Shown here: positions 5,405-12,053 of the stretch, piece after piece
Numbering within the stretch: position 1 is the stretch's first letter
Layout of the letters: every line of letters starts with the position of its first letter
From: GCA-2687025 sp964473525
GTDB lineage: Bacteria > Poribacteria > WGA-4E > GCA-2687025
Direction: 5' to 3'
Assembly (NCBI GenBank): GCA_964473525.1
Contig: CAYYPK010000076.1
Coordinates: forward strand, 1-13,582
Length of the DNA: 13,582 bases
Program-made: the position numbers and the translations under genes
Notes under the pieces: model-generated
Databases searched by the model: none
What the model saw: only the letters and a program-made list of their open reading frames with translations
Told to the model about the DNA's origin: nothing

Positions 5405-6664
5405 CTAACGGGTAGGCGTCAAGTCCAAGCAGACCAGTTCTTCTTGGTTGCGCACATAGAGCCTCCCGTGTGCGAGCGTAGGCGGGGTCCAGCATCGACC
5501 GCGAAGGACTTGGTCCTTCGCCACCTGCTCGTAGTCTTCCGGCGTGGCCTCGGCGAGCACCAACTTGCCCTTCTCGCTCAGGATGATGAGACGGTCGCCC
5601 GCTCGAATGAGCGAGCCCTTGCCCAACTTCCGGCGGTATGACCACATCTCGTGCCCGGTGGCTGCTTCGACGCACTTGAGGTTCGCGTTGTCGAACCCGT
5701 ACAGGTAACCATCCAGCACCACGGACGAGTTGAAGTGATTCCGCATGACCCTACTCGCCCACACTTCCTCGACCCCGACCGTGTCCCCCTGCGTCATACG
5801 CACGACCGCCGACCCCTTGTCGTAGGATGCGGACACGAAGACGAGATCATCCGGCACGAACAATGGGGTGGCGATGTTGATGCCTTCAGCCCACGGGTGG
5901 CTCCACAGCGCCTCTCCGTCTGTGGGCGAAACGGCGGTCAGCGCGCGGGGTGTGAGGAAGAGCACTTGGCGCTTGCCGTCGAAGGTCAGCGCGATAGGCG
6001 ATGAGTATCCCGCTTCTCCAGAACCTGCTGTCCACGCAATCTCGCCGGAATCCTGGTCGTACGCGGCGAACGCGCCGTCGTTCTCGCCGCCCGACTCGAC
6101 GATCACCAGACCCCCTTCGACAAGCACCGACCCGCAGAATCCCCACTGCGGCGTTCTGCTCCCGAACTCCGCGACAAAGTCATGGCTCCACACGACGGCG
6201 CCGTCATCGGAGCTCAGGGCGTGAAGAACCCCCATCCCAGAGACGACATAGACCTTCCCGCCGTGCACCGTCGGCGTGGAACGAGGACCGGAACCCTGAT
6301 CGTTGTCGAACCGCGGGCCGGTGCGCGTGCGCCATATCTCGGACGCGTCGGTGACATCCAAACACACAGCAAACTCGTCCGTGTCGGTTGCCACCATCGT
6401 ATAGAGCCGTGAGCCTACGACTGACACTGCCGAGTACCCGATACCCAGCGGCGCCCGCCAAACGACGGGTGGACCACGCCATGGCCAATCGCGTGCGATG
6501 TCTTCTCCGATGGCTACGCCGTCGCGGTGCGGCCCACGCCACTGCGGCCAGTCCCCTCCAACGCCTACATCGGCGACCGCGCGAAGCGCCCCCAAACAGA
6601 CAGCACACGCAACGAACGCCAACGAACAGAACCTGGGAGCGCGCAGCGGGTTGGCGGAGGGCAT
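5405..6664 (-). CDS. Secreted PQQ-like (BamB/YncE-fold) beta-propeller protein
   Basis: The protein has 419 residues from the ATG at 6664. An N-terminal signal peptide (hydrophobic FCSLAFVACAVCLGAL, cleavage likely after AVA) sends it across the membrane. The mature part begins DWPQWRGPHRDG, the hallmark opening of the PQQ-binding-like beta-propeller proteins common in Planctomycetes-type bacteria. Repeated blades follow, with Trp/Gly patterns such as EIWRTRTGP, GAVVWSHDF, GEIAWTAGSGE, GEALWSHPW and HEMWSYRRKLG. There is no dehydrogenase active site, so a binding or scaffold role outside the cytoplasm is likelier than an alcohol dehydrogenase. Start: AGGA at 6677-6674 lies nine bases before ATG 6664. 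The TTG at 6673 sits directly against it and is too close. Confidence 0.92.
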   Translation of the reverse strand: MPSANPLRAPRFCSLAFVACAVCLGALRAVADVGVGGDWPQWRGPHRDGVAIGEDIARDWPWRGPPVVWRAPLGIGYSAVSVVGSRLYTMVATDTDEFAVCLDVTDASEIWRTRTGPRFDNDQGSGPRSTPTVHGGKVYVVSGMGVLHALSSDDGAVVWSHDFVAEFGSRTPQWGFCGSVLVEGGLVIVESGGENDGAFAAYDQDSGEIAWTAGSGEAGYSSPIALTFDGKRQVLFLTPRALTAVSPTDGEALWSHPWAEGINIATPLFVPDDLVFVSASYDKGSAVVRMTQGDTVGVEEVWASRVMRNHFNSSVVLDGYLYGFDNANLKCVEAATGHEMWSYRRKLGKGSLIRAGDRLIILSEKGKLVLAEATPEDYEQVAKDQVLRGRCWTPPTLAHGRLYVRNQEELVCLDLTPTR

Positions 6665-6712
6665 GTATGGCAATCCTATGAGCCGGAGTGGACGAACATG
6701 ACGACTCTATGG

Positions 6713-6741
6713 ATTCTGGCGCGTGCGGTATCTGGGTGCAA
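6713..6741 (-). promoter_or_regulatory. Weak promoter candidate for the propeller gene
   Basis: On the minus strand TTGCAC (6741-6736) and CAGAAT (6718-6713) are separated by 17 bp, about 50 bp before the propeller ATG. Matches to the consensus are 3/6 and 4/6, so this is only suggestive. Confidence 0.25.
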
Positions 6742-6833
6742 ACCAGCAGAGCTGAACCGGGTTGGACAGGCGGCAACTCCGTACGTGTACCATGCGTTGT
6801 ACGCACACGTGGCAACGCGGAACACAAGAAGCG

Positions 6834-7088
6834 ATGGCGACCTACCACCTATACCGCGGCTTACCGGCCAAGCCAGCCTCTGCGACGCCCATGTACTACG
6901 GGTACGTACTGGTCGAGGCGGACTTCTCATCCCATGAGAAGGCGCTTGAACATGCCTCCGCGCTAACGCGCGGTGAGTCACGGGAATCCAGGGCTTCGGA
7001 CCTATCGCACGACATGGTCTCTCAAGCCGACTTCAATGCCAGCTTTCACGCTGGCGCGGAATGGATCGTCGTCCAGGAAGGCATCTGA
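6834..7088 (+). CDS. Small hypothetical protein (84 residues)
   Basis: I do not recognise the family. From ATG 6834 the protein begins MATYHLYRGL and ends EWIVVQEGI. It is soluble and mixed alpha/beta in look, with aromatic clusters (PMYYGYV), a charged helical middle (HEKALEHASALTRGESRESRASD), and no signal peptide or membrane segment. The frame stays open 24 codons upstream to 6762, but that part (Arg/Cys/Thr-rich) looks non-coding, so I chose the internal ATG. AAGAAG at 6826-6831 is a weak and rather close ribosome binding site. The gene is divergent from the propeller gene. Confidence 0.6.
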   Translation: MATYHLYRGLPAKPASATPMYYGYVLVEADFSSHEKALEHASALTRGESRESRASDLSHDMVSQADFNASFHAGAEWIVVQEGI

Positions 7089-7160
7089 CCGCCTGCGCCA
7101 CGAACGGGCAAGATGACCGCCCAGTTGCAGCAGCTGCCGTATCGCACGTGATCATCCGCT

Positions 7161-7191
7161 TTCCGAGAGTCGCGCTTATGAACTGCTCGGC
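7161..7191. repeat. Interspersed spaced repeat, copy 2
   Basis: TTCCGAGAGT (7161-7170), TTATG (7176-7180) and CTCGGC (7186-7191) match copy 1 at 5-35 in all 21 block positions with identical five-base gaps, while the gaps themselves differ. Conserved blocks with variable spacers argue for a functional or mobile sequence rather than a recent duplication. Confidence 0.45.
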
Positions 7192-7223
7192 AACCCTATG
7201 CACACTGAAACGCGCAGGGGTTC

Positions 7224-7382
7224 ATGCGGCTAGGGACTGCGCGCTGCGGACGCGACGTATGGATCGAGGCGAAGTTGGTAGCCCACGTCCTCGCCGAGAA
7301 GTGGGTCAAGAACGAACGCGGACAGAACACCGACTCTACCGAACAGGCCAACGCGGTGCTGGAAACCGTTCCTCAGAAGTAG
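7224..7382 (+). CDS. Hypothetical 52-residue protein
   Basis: The frame starts at ATG 7224, just after AGGGG (7216-7220, spacing three), and the in-frame TGA at 7206 excludes a longer form. The protein opens MRLGTARCGRDVWIEAKL and continues with a polar, charged helix (HVLAEKWVKNERGQNTD) to TVPQK. The Glu/Lys/Gln/Asn balance looks like a real soluble protein, unlike the Arg-rich chance frames around it. No family is recognised. The next small gene starts 12 bp downstream, so the two probably form one transcript. It could be the remnant of a larger gene. Confidence 0.45.
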   Translation: MRLGTARCGRDVWIEAKLVAHVLAEKWVKNERGQNTDSTEQANAVLETVPQK

Positions 7383-7394
7383 TACCACTGAACC

Positions 7395-7574
7395 ATGAAG
7401 AAGATGCTGGTCGGGTACTTCCTCCTCGTGGTCGGTGTCGTCACCGTGCTCGTCGACGCACGCTTCTGGACCGGGGACGCCCTGGCGTACGTCCTGGCGG
7501 CCGCCGGTGTGGTGACAACCGGGTGTGGGGCGATCGTCATGGTCGGGGTGTTGCTACGCGGGCTACGCCGATGA
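7395..7574 (+). CDS. 59-residue two-helix membrane protein
   Basis: From ATG 7395 the protein opens MKKMLVGYFLLVVGVVTVLVD. A short polar turn (ARFWTGD) follows, then a second hydrophobic stretch, LAYVLAAAGVVTTGCGAIVMVGVLL, and a basic end, RGLRR. Lys at the N-terminus and Arg at the C-terminus predict both ends in the cytoplasm and a short external loop. The family is unknown; similar small inner-membrane proteins often modify transporters or sensors, but nothing here shows a partner. The ribosome binding site is weak. The gene follows the 52-residue gene by 12 bp. Confidence 0.65.
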   Translation: MKKMLVGYFLLVVGVVTVLVDARFWTGDALAYVLAAAGVVTTGCGAIVMVGVLLRGLRR

Positions 7575-7596
7575 TGTGCGCTCCCTAGCAACGTCG

Positions 7597-7631
7597 CCAC
7601 GCCTGTATAGCACACGCGTGGAAGTCCCACG
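7597..7631. other. Two mutually exclusive hairpins between convergent genes
   Basis: CCACGC (7597-7602) pairs with GCGTGG (7616-7621). The same GTGG segment can instead pair as CGTGG (7617-7621) with CCACG (7627-7631). They lie between the plus-strand membrane protein gene and the minus-strand gene ending at 7664. They may act as a Rho-independent-like or stabilising structure, but there is no T-run. Confidence 0.3.
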
Positions 7632-7663
7632 AAGCCCGGCCCGACCCCTTGTAAGCCGAGTCG

Positions 7664-7915
7664 CTATGGCTCCATGGGCATTGAGGTGAACTCCGCATCG
7701 CACGCGCGAAGGCCCTTGACGAATCTTCGCCGATCGAACGGCTTTCCGGTGTTCATCACCGCTGCGATCTCGGTCGCCACTACTACCCCAATCAGACGAC
7801 GCGCTTCGTCGTCGGAGTGGCCCTGCGATGTGAGTCGGGCGTAGGTCGCCTTCGTTTCCGGTGGATCCCTGTCACGGATCTGGTTGTCCACGACCTCCAG
7901 GATCGCGCCCGTCAC
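7664..7915 (-). CDS. Small conserved-looking helical protein (83 residues)
   Basis: The protein reads as all-helical: ILEVVDNQIRDRDPPETKATYARLTSQGHSDDEARRLIGVVVATEI, then a second half with GKPFDRRRFVKGLRAC. The layout of two helices, a DPPET turn, a GHSDDEA cap and a helix closing in RRRF.KGL matches a small uncharacterised protein type that I have seen in many environmental bacteria but cannot name. There are no catalytic motifs, signal or membrane segments. The start is GTG 7915. A perfect AGGAGG lies at 7933-7928, twelve bases upstream, which is longer than usual but leaves no better in-frame start. It lies downstream of the PqaA-type gene on the same strand with a 150-bp gap. Confidence 0.75.
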   Translation of the reverse strand: MTGAILEVVDNQIRDRDPPETKATYARLTSQGHSDDEARRLIGVVVATEIAAVMNTGKPFDRRRFVKGLRACDAEFTSMPMEP

Positions 7916-7942
7916 TCTTGGATTCGACCTCCTGATCCCTCT

Positions 7943-7976
7943 GTCGGTGTGCCCGACCTCTCGAAGCGCAGCGCTT
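7943..7976. other. Two adjacent short hairpins between small helical gene and hydrolase gene
   Basis: GTCGG (7943-7947) pairs with CCGAC (7953-7957), and AAGCG (7964-7968) pairs with CGCTT (7972-7976). On the minus strand they fall between the hydrolase stop and the AGGAGG of the 83-residue gene. They may end the hydrolase transcript or shape the leader of the next gene. No T-run follows. Confidence 0.25.
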
Positions 7977-8065
7977 GATGCAGCGGCCCGAAGGTTACAT
8001 ATCGCGTATTACCGAAAGACGAACTGGCACCCGTCCGCGTGACTTCCGCTGATGGACACGCTTCG

Positions 8066-9382
8066 TCAGTCGTCGCCTAGAGGTGGGAACACATGCACCT
8101 GAGTCGAGAGCGGCAGGACCATACCGTCGACCGGGTAGCGCAACTCGCCCAGCACCGCGATGTACCGCAGGCGCGAGAGGAGAGCTTCCCCGACGAAGCC
8201 TGAGTCCGTGAGCGACATAGGGACCGACACCCATGCCGCAGACCGGAAGTCCACGCTCTCCGACGCGGCCAACCACAGCGCGCCGTCGGTTGCGTTCCCG
8301 TCTGGCGACACCATCAGCCGTACTCGATCATCCGTGCTTTCAAACCGCCATTCGGGCGCCGGCAACGGGGCCCCAGACGCGACGAAGCGGAAGTACCCTG
8401 TGACCCCTGCCAGCGCTCGCTCGCGGTCCTCGAGCCCGTGACCGGAGTTCGGCACGTACAGCACATGCTTGGGTGGCAGCAGTTCATCCCAGTAGAGATT
8501 CAACGCGTCGAGCGCGAAGTATCGATCATTCGTGCCGACGACAGATAGCTTCGGCGCAGTCAGCCGGCCCCGATACGCGATGGGATCTATCATCTTCCAC
8601 AGAATCTGGCGGTCGGGGGAGTCCATATCCTGCAGCAACCCGCGATGGTTGTAGTCCTCGAGTTGCTCGCTATACTCGCCCCACACCTGAAGTTGGTGTT
8701 CCATCTGATCGGGGATGTTGAGCGTATCGATCACCAGCGGGATGGTCGCAACCACCCGCGGGTCGGCAGCCGCTATCAACCAGCTTGTCCATCCCCGCTT
8801 CGATGCGCCGATCGTGACGAACCGCTCGACTTCACGGTCAAGGTGCGTTGCGCAGAATGCCTGCAGAGCGTCCATGGCGCTAACGGCGCTTTTGGTCATG
8901 GGCAGCAGCAGCGGGAGGGTGGGATCCCCTGTGCTTAGGTACTCCACGAACGTGTGCGCGATCAGGTCATCTTCCGTCCGGTCGCCCAAGAGTGGTTGGT
9001 TAGGGACCTGCGCCAGCGACGCGGACACAGCGCCACACGCCCTGGACAGCTGCACCCCGAAGGCGGTTTGGTCGTCGTCGTGGCGATCTCCTATCCGACC
9101 CCCGGTGATGTCGAGCAGAAGCGTCTCCGGGTATTGAACCTCGTCCGGGACGTACACCTGCATGGCGTGCTCCCAGACGATCTCTTGCCAAGTCTGAGAC
9201 ACGAGATGAAGATCGTGCACCGTGCAGTCGTTGACTCTCCGCGCGCCAAGATACTCCCAGCGGAACGACGCGTCGGGCGCTTCTACGTACTCGAGGAGAT
9301 CACCGAACACCGACACTGGGAGCAAAGAGAGCAACCCGAGCCACAGTCCGCAGGCGCGTCGCGCCAGCTTGTAAGACCTCAT
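8066..9382 (-). CDS. Secreted PhoPQ-activated pathogenicity-related (PqaA-type) alpha/beta hydrolase
   Basis: The protein has 438 residues. An N-terminal signal peptide (basic KLARRA, then CGLWLGLLSLLPVSVFG) exports it. The body matches the PqaA family of alpha/beta hydrolases: nucleophile elbow GASKRGWTSW with Ser194, conserved VVGTNDRYF with Asp286, and GHGLED with His315, the three expected catalytic residues. DPIAYRGRLTAPKL precedes the Asp, as in the family. The PqaA name comes from Salmonella, where the gene is PhoPQ-controlled; the substrate is not established, and there is no PhoPQ evidence here. Start: ATG 9382 has AGGAG (9392-9388) five bases upstream. The gene is divergent from the beta-CASP gene across 273 bp. 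The C-terminal 110 residues form a beta-rich add-on domain. Confidence 0.92.
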   Translation of the reverse strand: MRSYKLARRACGLWLGLLSLLPVSVFGDLLEYVEAPDASFRWEYLGARRVNDCTVHDLHLVSQTWQEIVWEHAMQVYVPDEVQYPETLLLDITGGRIGDRHDDDQTAFGVQLSRACGAVSASLAQVPNQPLLGDRTEDDLIAHTFVEYLSTGDPTLPLLLPMTKSAVSAMDALQAFCATHLDREVERFVTIGASKRGWTSWLIAAADPRVVATIPLVIDTLNIPDQMEHQLQVWGEYSEQLEDYNHRGLLQDMDSPDRQILWKMIDPIAYRGRLTAPKLSVVGTNDRYFALDALNLYWDELLPPKHVLYVPNSGHGLEDRERALAGVTGYFRFVASGAPLPAPEWRFESTDDRVRLMVSPDGNATDGALWLAASESVDFRSAAWVSVPMSLTDSGFVGEALLSRLRYIAVLGELRYPVDGMVLPLSTQVHVFPPLGDD

Positions 9383-9655
9383 GCACGCTCCTATGAGAAA
9401 ACACGCCTAATACAGTTTCGCGCCATGGACGCTGACTCGCCGCTGACTTGCGTCCGGGATGCATGCAGTGACTGACCCTCTCTGGATGTCGTCGAGATTG
9501 GTGCTGAAGTCATTCTGCTGGCGAAGGATGGAGGGCACAACGACGAGGCGACGACGCCTGAACTGGGGAGGTCGTCACGCATTCATACGCGGTGTGTCTG
9601 CGCCCGAAGAACGACAGGTGCGCGCCGGTGTAAGATCTCCATCGGGGCATCGACC
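9383..9655. other. Divergent intergenic region between hydrolase and beta-CASP genes
   Basis: I see no gene here. It should hold both promoters. TAAGAT at 9631-9636 could be a -10 box for the plus-strand gene, but it has no matching -35 box and would leave a leader of only about 13 bases. Confidence 0.35.
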
Positions 9656-11263
9656 ATGAAGTACACAGGACTGGGCGGCGCGGGCGAGGTAGGCGCCAGC
9701 TGCCACCTGCTCCAGGTGGCAGGCAAGAACATCCTCATCGACTCCGGCTTGCGCCCCAACCGGCGTGGCGAGGAAAGCCTGCCCAACTTCGAGTTGCTGC
9801 AAGCCCTCACGCGCGGCAAGCTGGATCTCTTCATCCTCAGCCACGCACACATCGACCACACCGGCTCCTTGCCGCTGATGCACTCGCTGTACCCCGCCAC
9901 GCCGATGGTCTGCACCGCGCCCACACAGGTCATCACCGAGATACTGCTCAGAGACACGATCAAGATCATGGACATCCAGAAGGAGGAGAAGGGCGAGTTC
10001 CCGCTCTTCACCGCCGAGGATGTCACCAACGCCCTGGCGCATCTGCAGCCCCACACCTTCGACGTGTGGTTCGAGCCCATCGAGGGCGTGAAGGTCTACT
10101 TCCACCGCTCAGGGCACATCGTCGGAGCCGCGGCGGTCCTCATCGAGACCGAGGAAGCCAAGGTCGTCTACTCAGGCGACATCTCCGTGGCGTCGCAGCG
10201 CACCGTGGCGGGCATGCAGGCGATCGACTTCTTCCAGCCCGACTTGCTCATCCTCGAGGGCACCTACGGCGACAGCGTCCACCCAGGACGAAGCGCGCAG
10301 GAGCAAACGCTGGCGAAGTCCGTCGCCGAAGTGGTCGAGGCTGGTGGCACGGTACTCATTCCCAGCTTCGCCCTGGGACGCGCCCAGGAAGTCATCCTGA
10401 TCCTCAAGTTCTCGATGCTCAGCCAGACTATCCCGACCTTCCCGATCTACGCAGACGGGATGGTGCGCTGGATATGCGACGCGTTCTACGACGTCCGCGA
10501 CCCCGAGCGAGGGCTGCTGCCCTATCTGCCCGACAAGCTACAGAACTTCGTGAAGAACTCGCGCCAGCACGTGTTCTGGTCCCGCCCCGGCAAGAACATG
10601 CCCAGTGTGACCAAGATGCAGGCCAGGGAGCGCGTGAGTGTCCTCACGAAGGGACCCAAGGTCATCGTCTCGTCGTCGGGGATGCTCGTGGGTGGACCCA
10701 GCGCGTACTACGCGAAGGTGCTCGCCTCGGACAAGAAGAACGCCATCTTCATCACCGGCTACCAGGACGAGGAGGCGCCTGGAAGGCGACTCCTGGAACT
10801 CAAGACCGGCGACACGATGAAGATCGACGGCGAGGACGTGCCGATGCTATGCCGCGTGGACAAGTACAACCTCAGCGCCCACGCGGATCAGGTGCAGCTA
10901 TGCCAGCAGGTCTCTTACATGAAGCCGCGGAGCATCATCCTCGTCCACGGCGAGATAGGGCCGTTGAAGACGCTTCGCGAGCAGCTCATCAGCAAGTACC
11001 TGGTGTTCGCTCCAAAGAACGGCGAGTCATTTGACCCGATGACGGCGCCCGAATGGATGTCCGACGCGAAGCAGGAGTTCCTGCAAGCAGACCGCGCCCA
11101 GTTCGTCGGGAACGTCACGGTGACCGGCGAGGGTGTTGAGGTCCGGTTCCCACGGGAAATGCGCGACCATCCCGTGTGGAAGCGACGGTTCCAGGACGCC
11201 GAAGAGCTCGAGGTCACGTTTGACGGCGCGCGGATGAGGCTCACCCCGGCCAAGAAGAAGTGA
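9656..11263 (+). CDS. Metallo-beta-lactamase fold beta-CASP ribonuclease (CPSF/YSH1-like)
   Basis: The protein has 535 residues and is complete. Metal-binding motifs are all present: HAHIDH at 63-68, His154 in SGH, Asp175 in SGD, and the late His431 in ILVHGE. The beta-CASP insert motifs are also there: EGTYGD (201-206, motif A), FALGRAQE (238-245), SSSGMLVGGPS, and SAHAD with His409 (motif C). Proteins with this set are zinc-dependent RNA endo/exonucleases of the CPSF73/RNase J superfamily. This one lacks KH domains and is closest in layout to the bacterial CPSF-like group, acting on RNA in the cytoplasm. Start ATG 9656 has GGGG eight bases upstream. A basic end (LTPAKKK) follows a small beta-rich C-terminal domain. 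Codon use is strongly GC-rich in third positions, as expected of a well-expressed housekeeping gene. Confidence 0.95.
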   Translation: MKYTGLGGAGEVGASCHLLQVAGKNILIDSGLRPNRRGEESLPNFELLQALTRGKLDLFILSHAHIDHTGSLPLMHSLYPATPMVCTAPTQVITEILLRDTIKIMDIQKEEKGEFPLFTAEDVTNALAHLQPHTFDVWFEPIEGVKVYFHRSGHIVGAAAVLIETEEAKVVYSGDISVASQRTVAGMQAIDFFQPDLLILEGTYGDSVHPGRSAQEQTLAKSVAEVVEAGGTVLIPSFALGRAQEVILILKFSMLSQTIPTFPIYADGMVRWICDAFYDVRDPERGLLPYLPDKLQNFVKNSRQHVFWSRPGKNMPSVTKMQARERVSVLTKGPKVIVSSSGMLVGGPSAYYAKVLASDKKNAIFITGYQDEEAPGRRLLELKTGDTMKIDGEDVPMLCRVDKYNLSAHADQVQLCQQVSYMKPRSIILVHGEIGPLKTLREQLISKYLVFAPKNGESFDPMTAPEWMSDAKQEFLQADRAQFVGNVTVTGEGVEVRFPREMRDHPVWKRRFQDAEELEVTFDGARMRLTPAKKK

Positions 11264-11314
11264 ACCGACCCCGCAAGGCTTCGCAAGCGCCCTCCGTGGC
11301 TGACCGCCCCTGCG

Positions 11315-11656
11315 TCATGCGTCAGTGCCGCCATACCGGTCTTGCAGCTTGGCAATGTTCTGCCGAGCGGCATCCTCCAACGAAACGCCGCACGCCTTGC
11401 AGACTGCCGAGAGATACCAAAGCACGTCACCTGCCTCGTCGATTACGCGCCGGGTGGCTTCACCGTCCAGAGCCAGTTCTCCAATGGCTGTCTCGTCTCC
11501 TGTGGCTTTGCCCGACGCCCACCACGCCTTCTTGACGATGTTGGCGAGTTCTCCAGCTTCCCCCGCAAGGGCGAGAGCCGAGTAAGCCACGCCGATTCCT
11601 TCGGCGGGGTAGTTCCCAGCGGACCGCGCCCGATCTTCGTACTCCCCAAACGTCAT
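11315..11656 (-). CDS. MazG-like nucleotide pyrophosphohydrolase
   Basis: The protein has 113 residues, a single MazG-type all-alpha domain that hydrolyses (d)NTPs to NMP and pyrophosphate, for house-cleaning or alarmone control. Magnesium-binding acidic residues are in place: E33 and E36 in AGEAGELANIVKK, and E74 and D77 in DEAGDVLWYLSAV. The family signature GxxGEAGEL and the closing NIAKLQDRYGG fit the short MazG-like/RS21-C6 group rather than full tandem MazG. Start ATG 11656 has AAGGA (11666-11662) five bases upstream. It is convergent with the beta-CASP gene, with 51 bp between the two stops. Confidence 0.93.
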   Translation of the reverse strand: MTFGEYEDRARSAGNYPAEGIGVAYSALALAGEAGELANIVKKAWWASGKATGDETAIGELALDGEATRRVIDEAGDVLWYLSAVCKACGVSLEDAARQNIAKLQDRYGGTDA

Positions 11657-12053
11657 CTGCGTCCTTTCCCCATACGACCCTGGGCGCGCGTTTATGTCGA
11701 CCCGACGCGAGCGGGCATACGTGACCTATGCCCCGCCAAACGTGCCTGGATTCCGCAGCAATGTCCAACCGAGCGCTCACCGAAAGTGAAGCTCGCGACC
11801 CTCGGACTACATGGCCAGTGGCGACGCTGGCGCGCCTGACTCTCCGAGGCAGCAGATCTGGTTCTCGCGCTTGTTCCACCCGCGCGACGCCCGGACAATG
11901 CCCTGCATCGGCCGGATCGTCGGCTCGCACACCCGTATATCGCCGCAGCGACTGTGCAGGCGCCTACGAGATTCGTGACGGATTTCGCGCCTCTGCAGCG
12001 TCTTATAGGGTGACGGGTTGTTGAGGCTATGCGATCCGTCCTACGGAGGGGAT
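11657..12053. other. Gene-free gap of about 400 bases between MazG-like and ECF genes
   Basis: An open frame at 11728-12024 is Ser/Arg/Ala/Thr-rich without a ribosome binding site or domain, and I do not accept it. TTATAGG at 12003-12009 could be a -10 box for the ECF gene about 45 bp before its start, but no convincing -35 is seen. Confidence 0.4.

Noticed and set aside
10066..11034. 322-codon plus-strand frame inside the beta-CASP gene
   Set aside because: It is an Arg/Gly/His-rich shadow of the real frame, which has all catalytic motifs.
11728..12024. 98-codon open frame before the ECF sigma gene
   Set aside because: Low-complexity Ser/Arg/Thr/Ala composition, no ribosome binding site and no recognisable domain.
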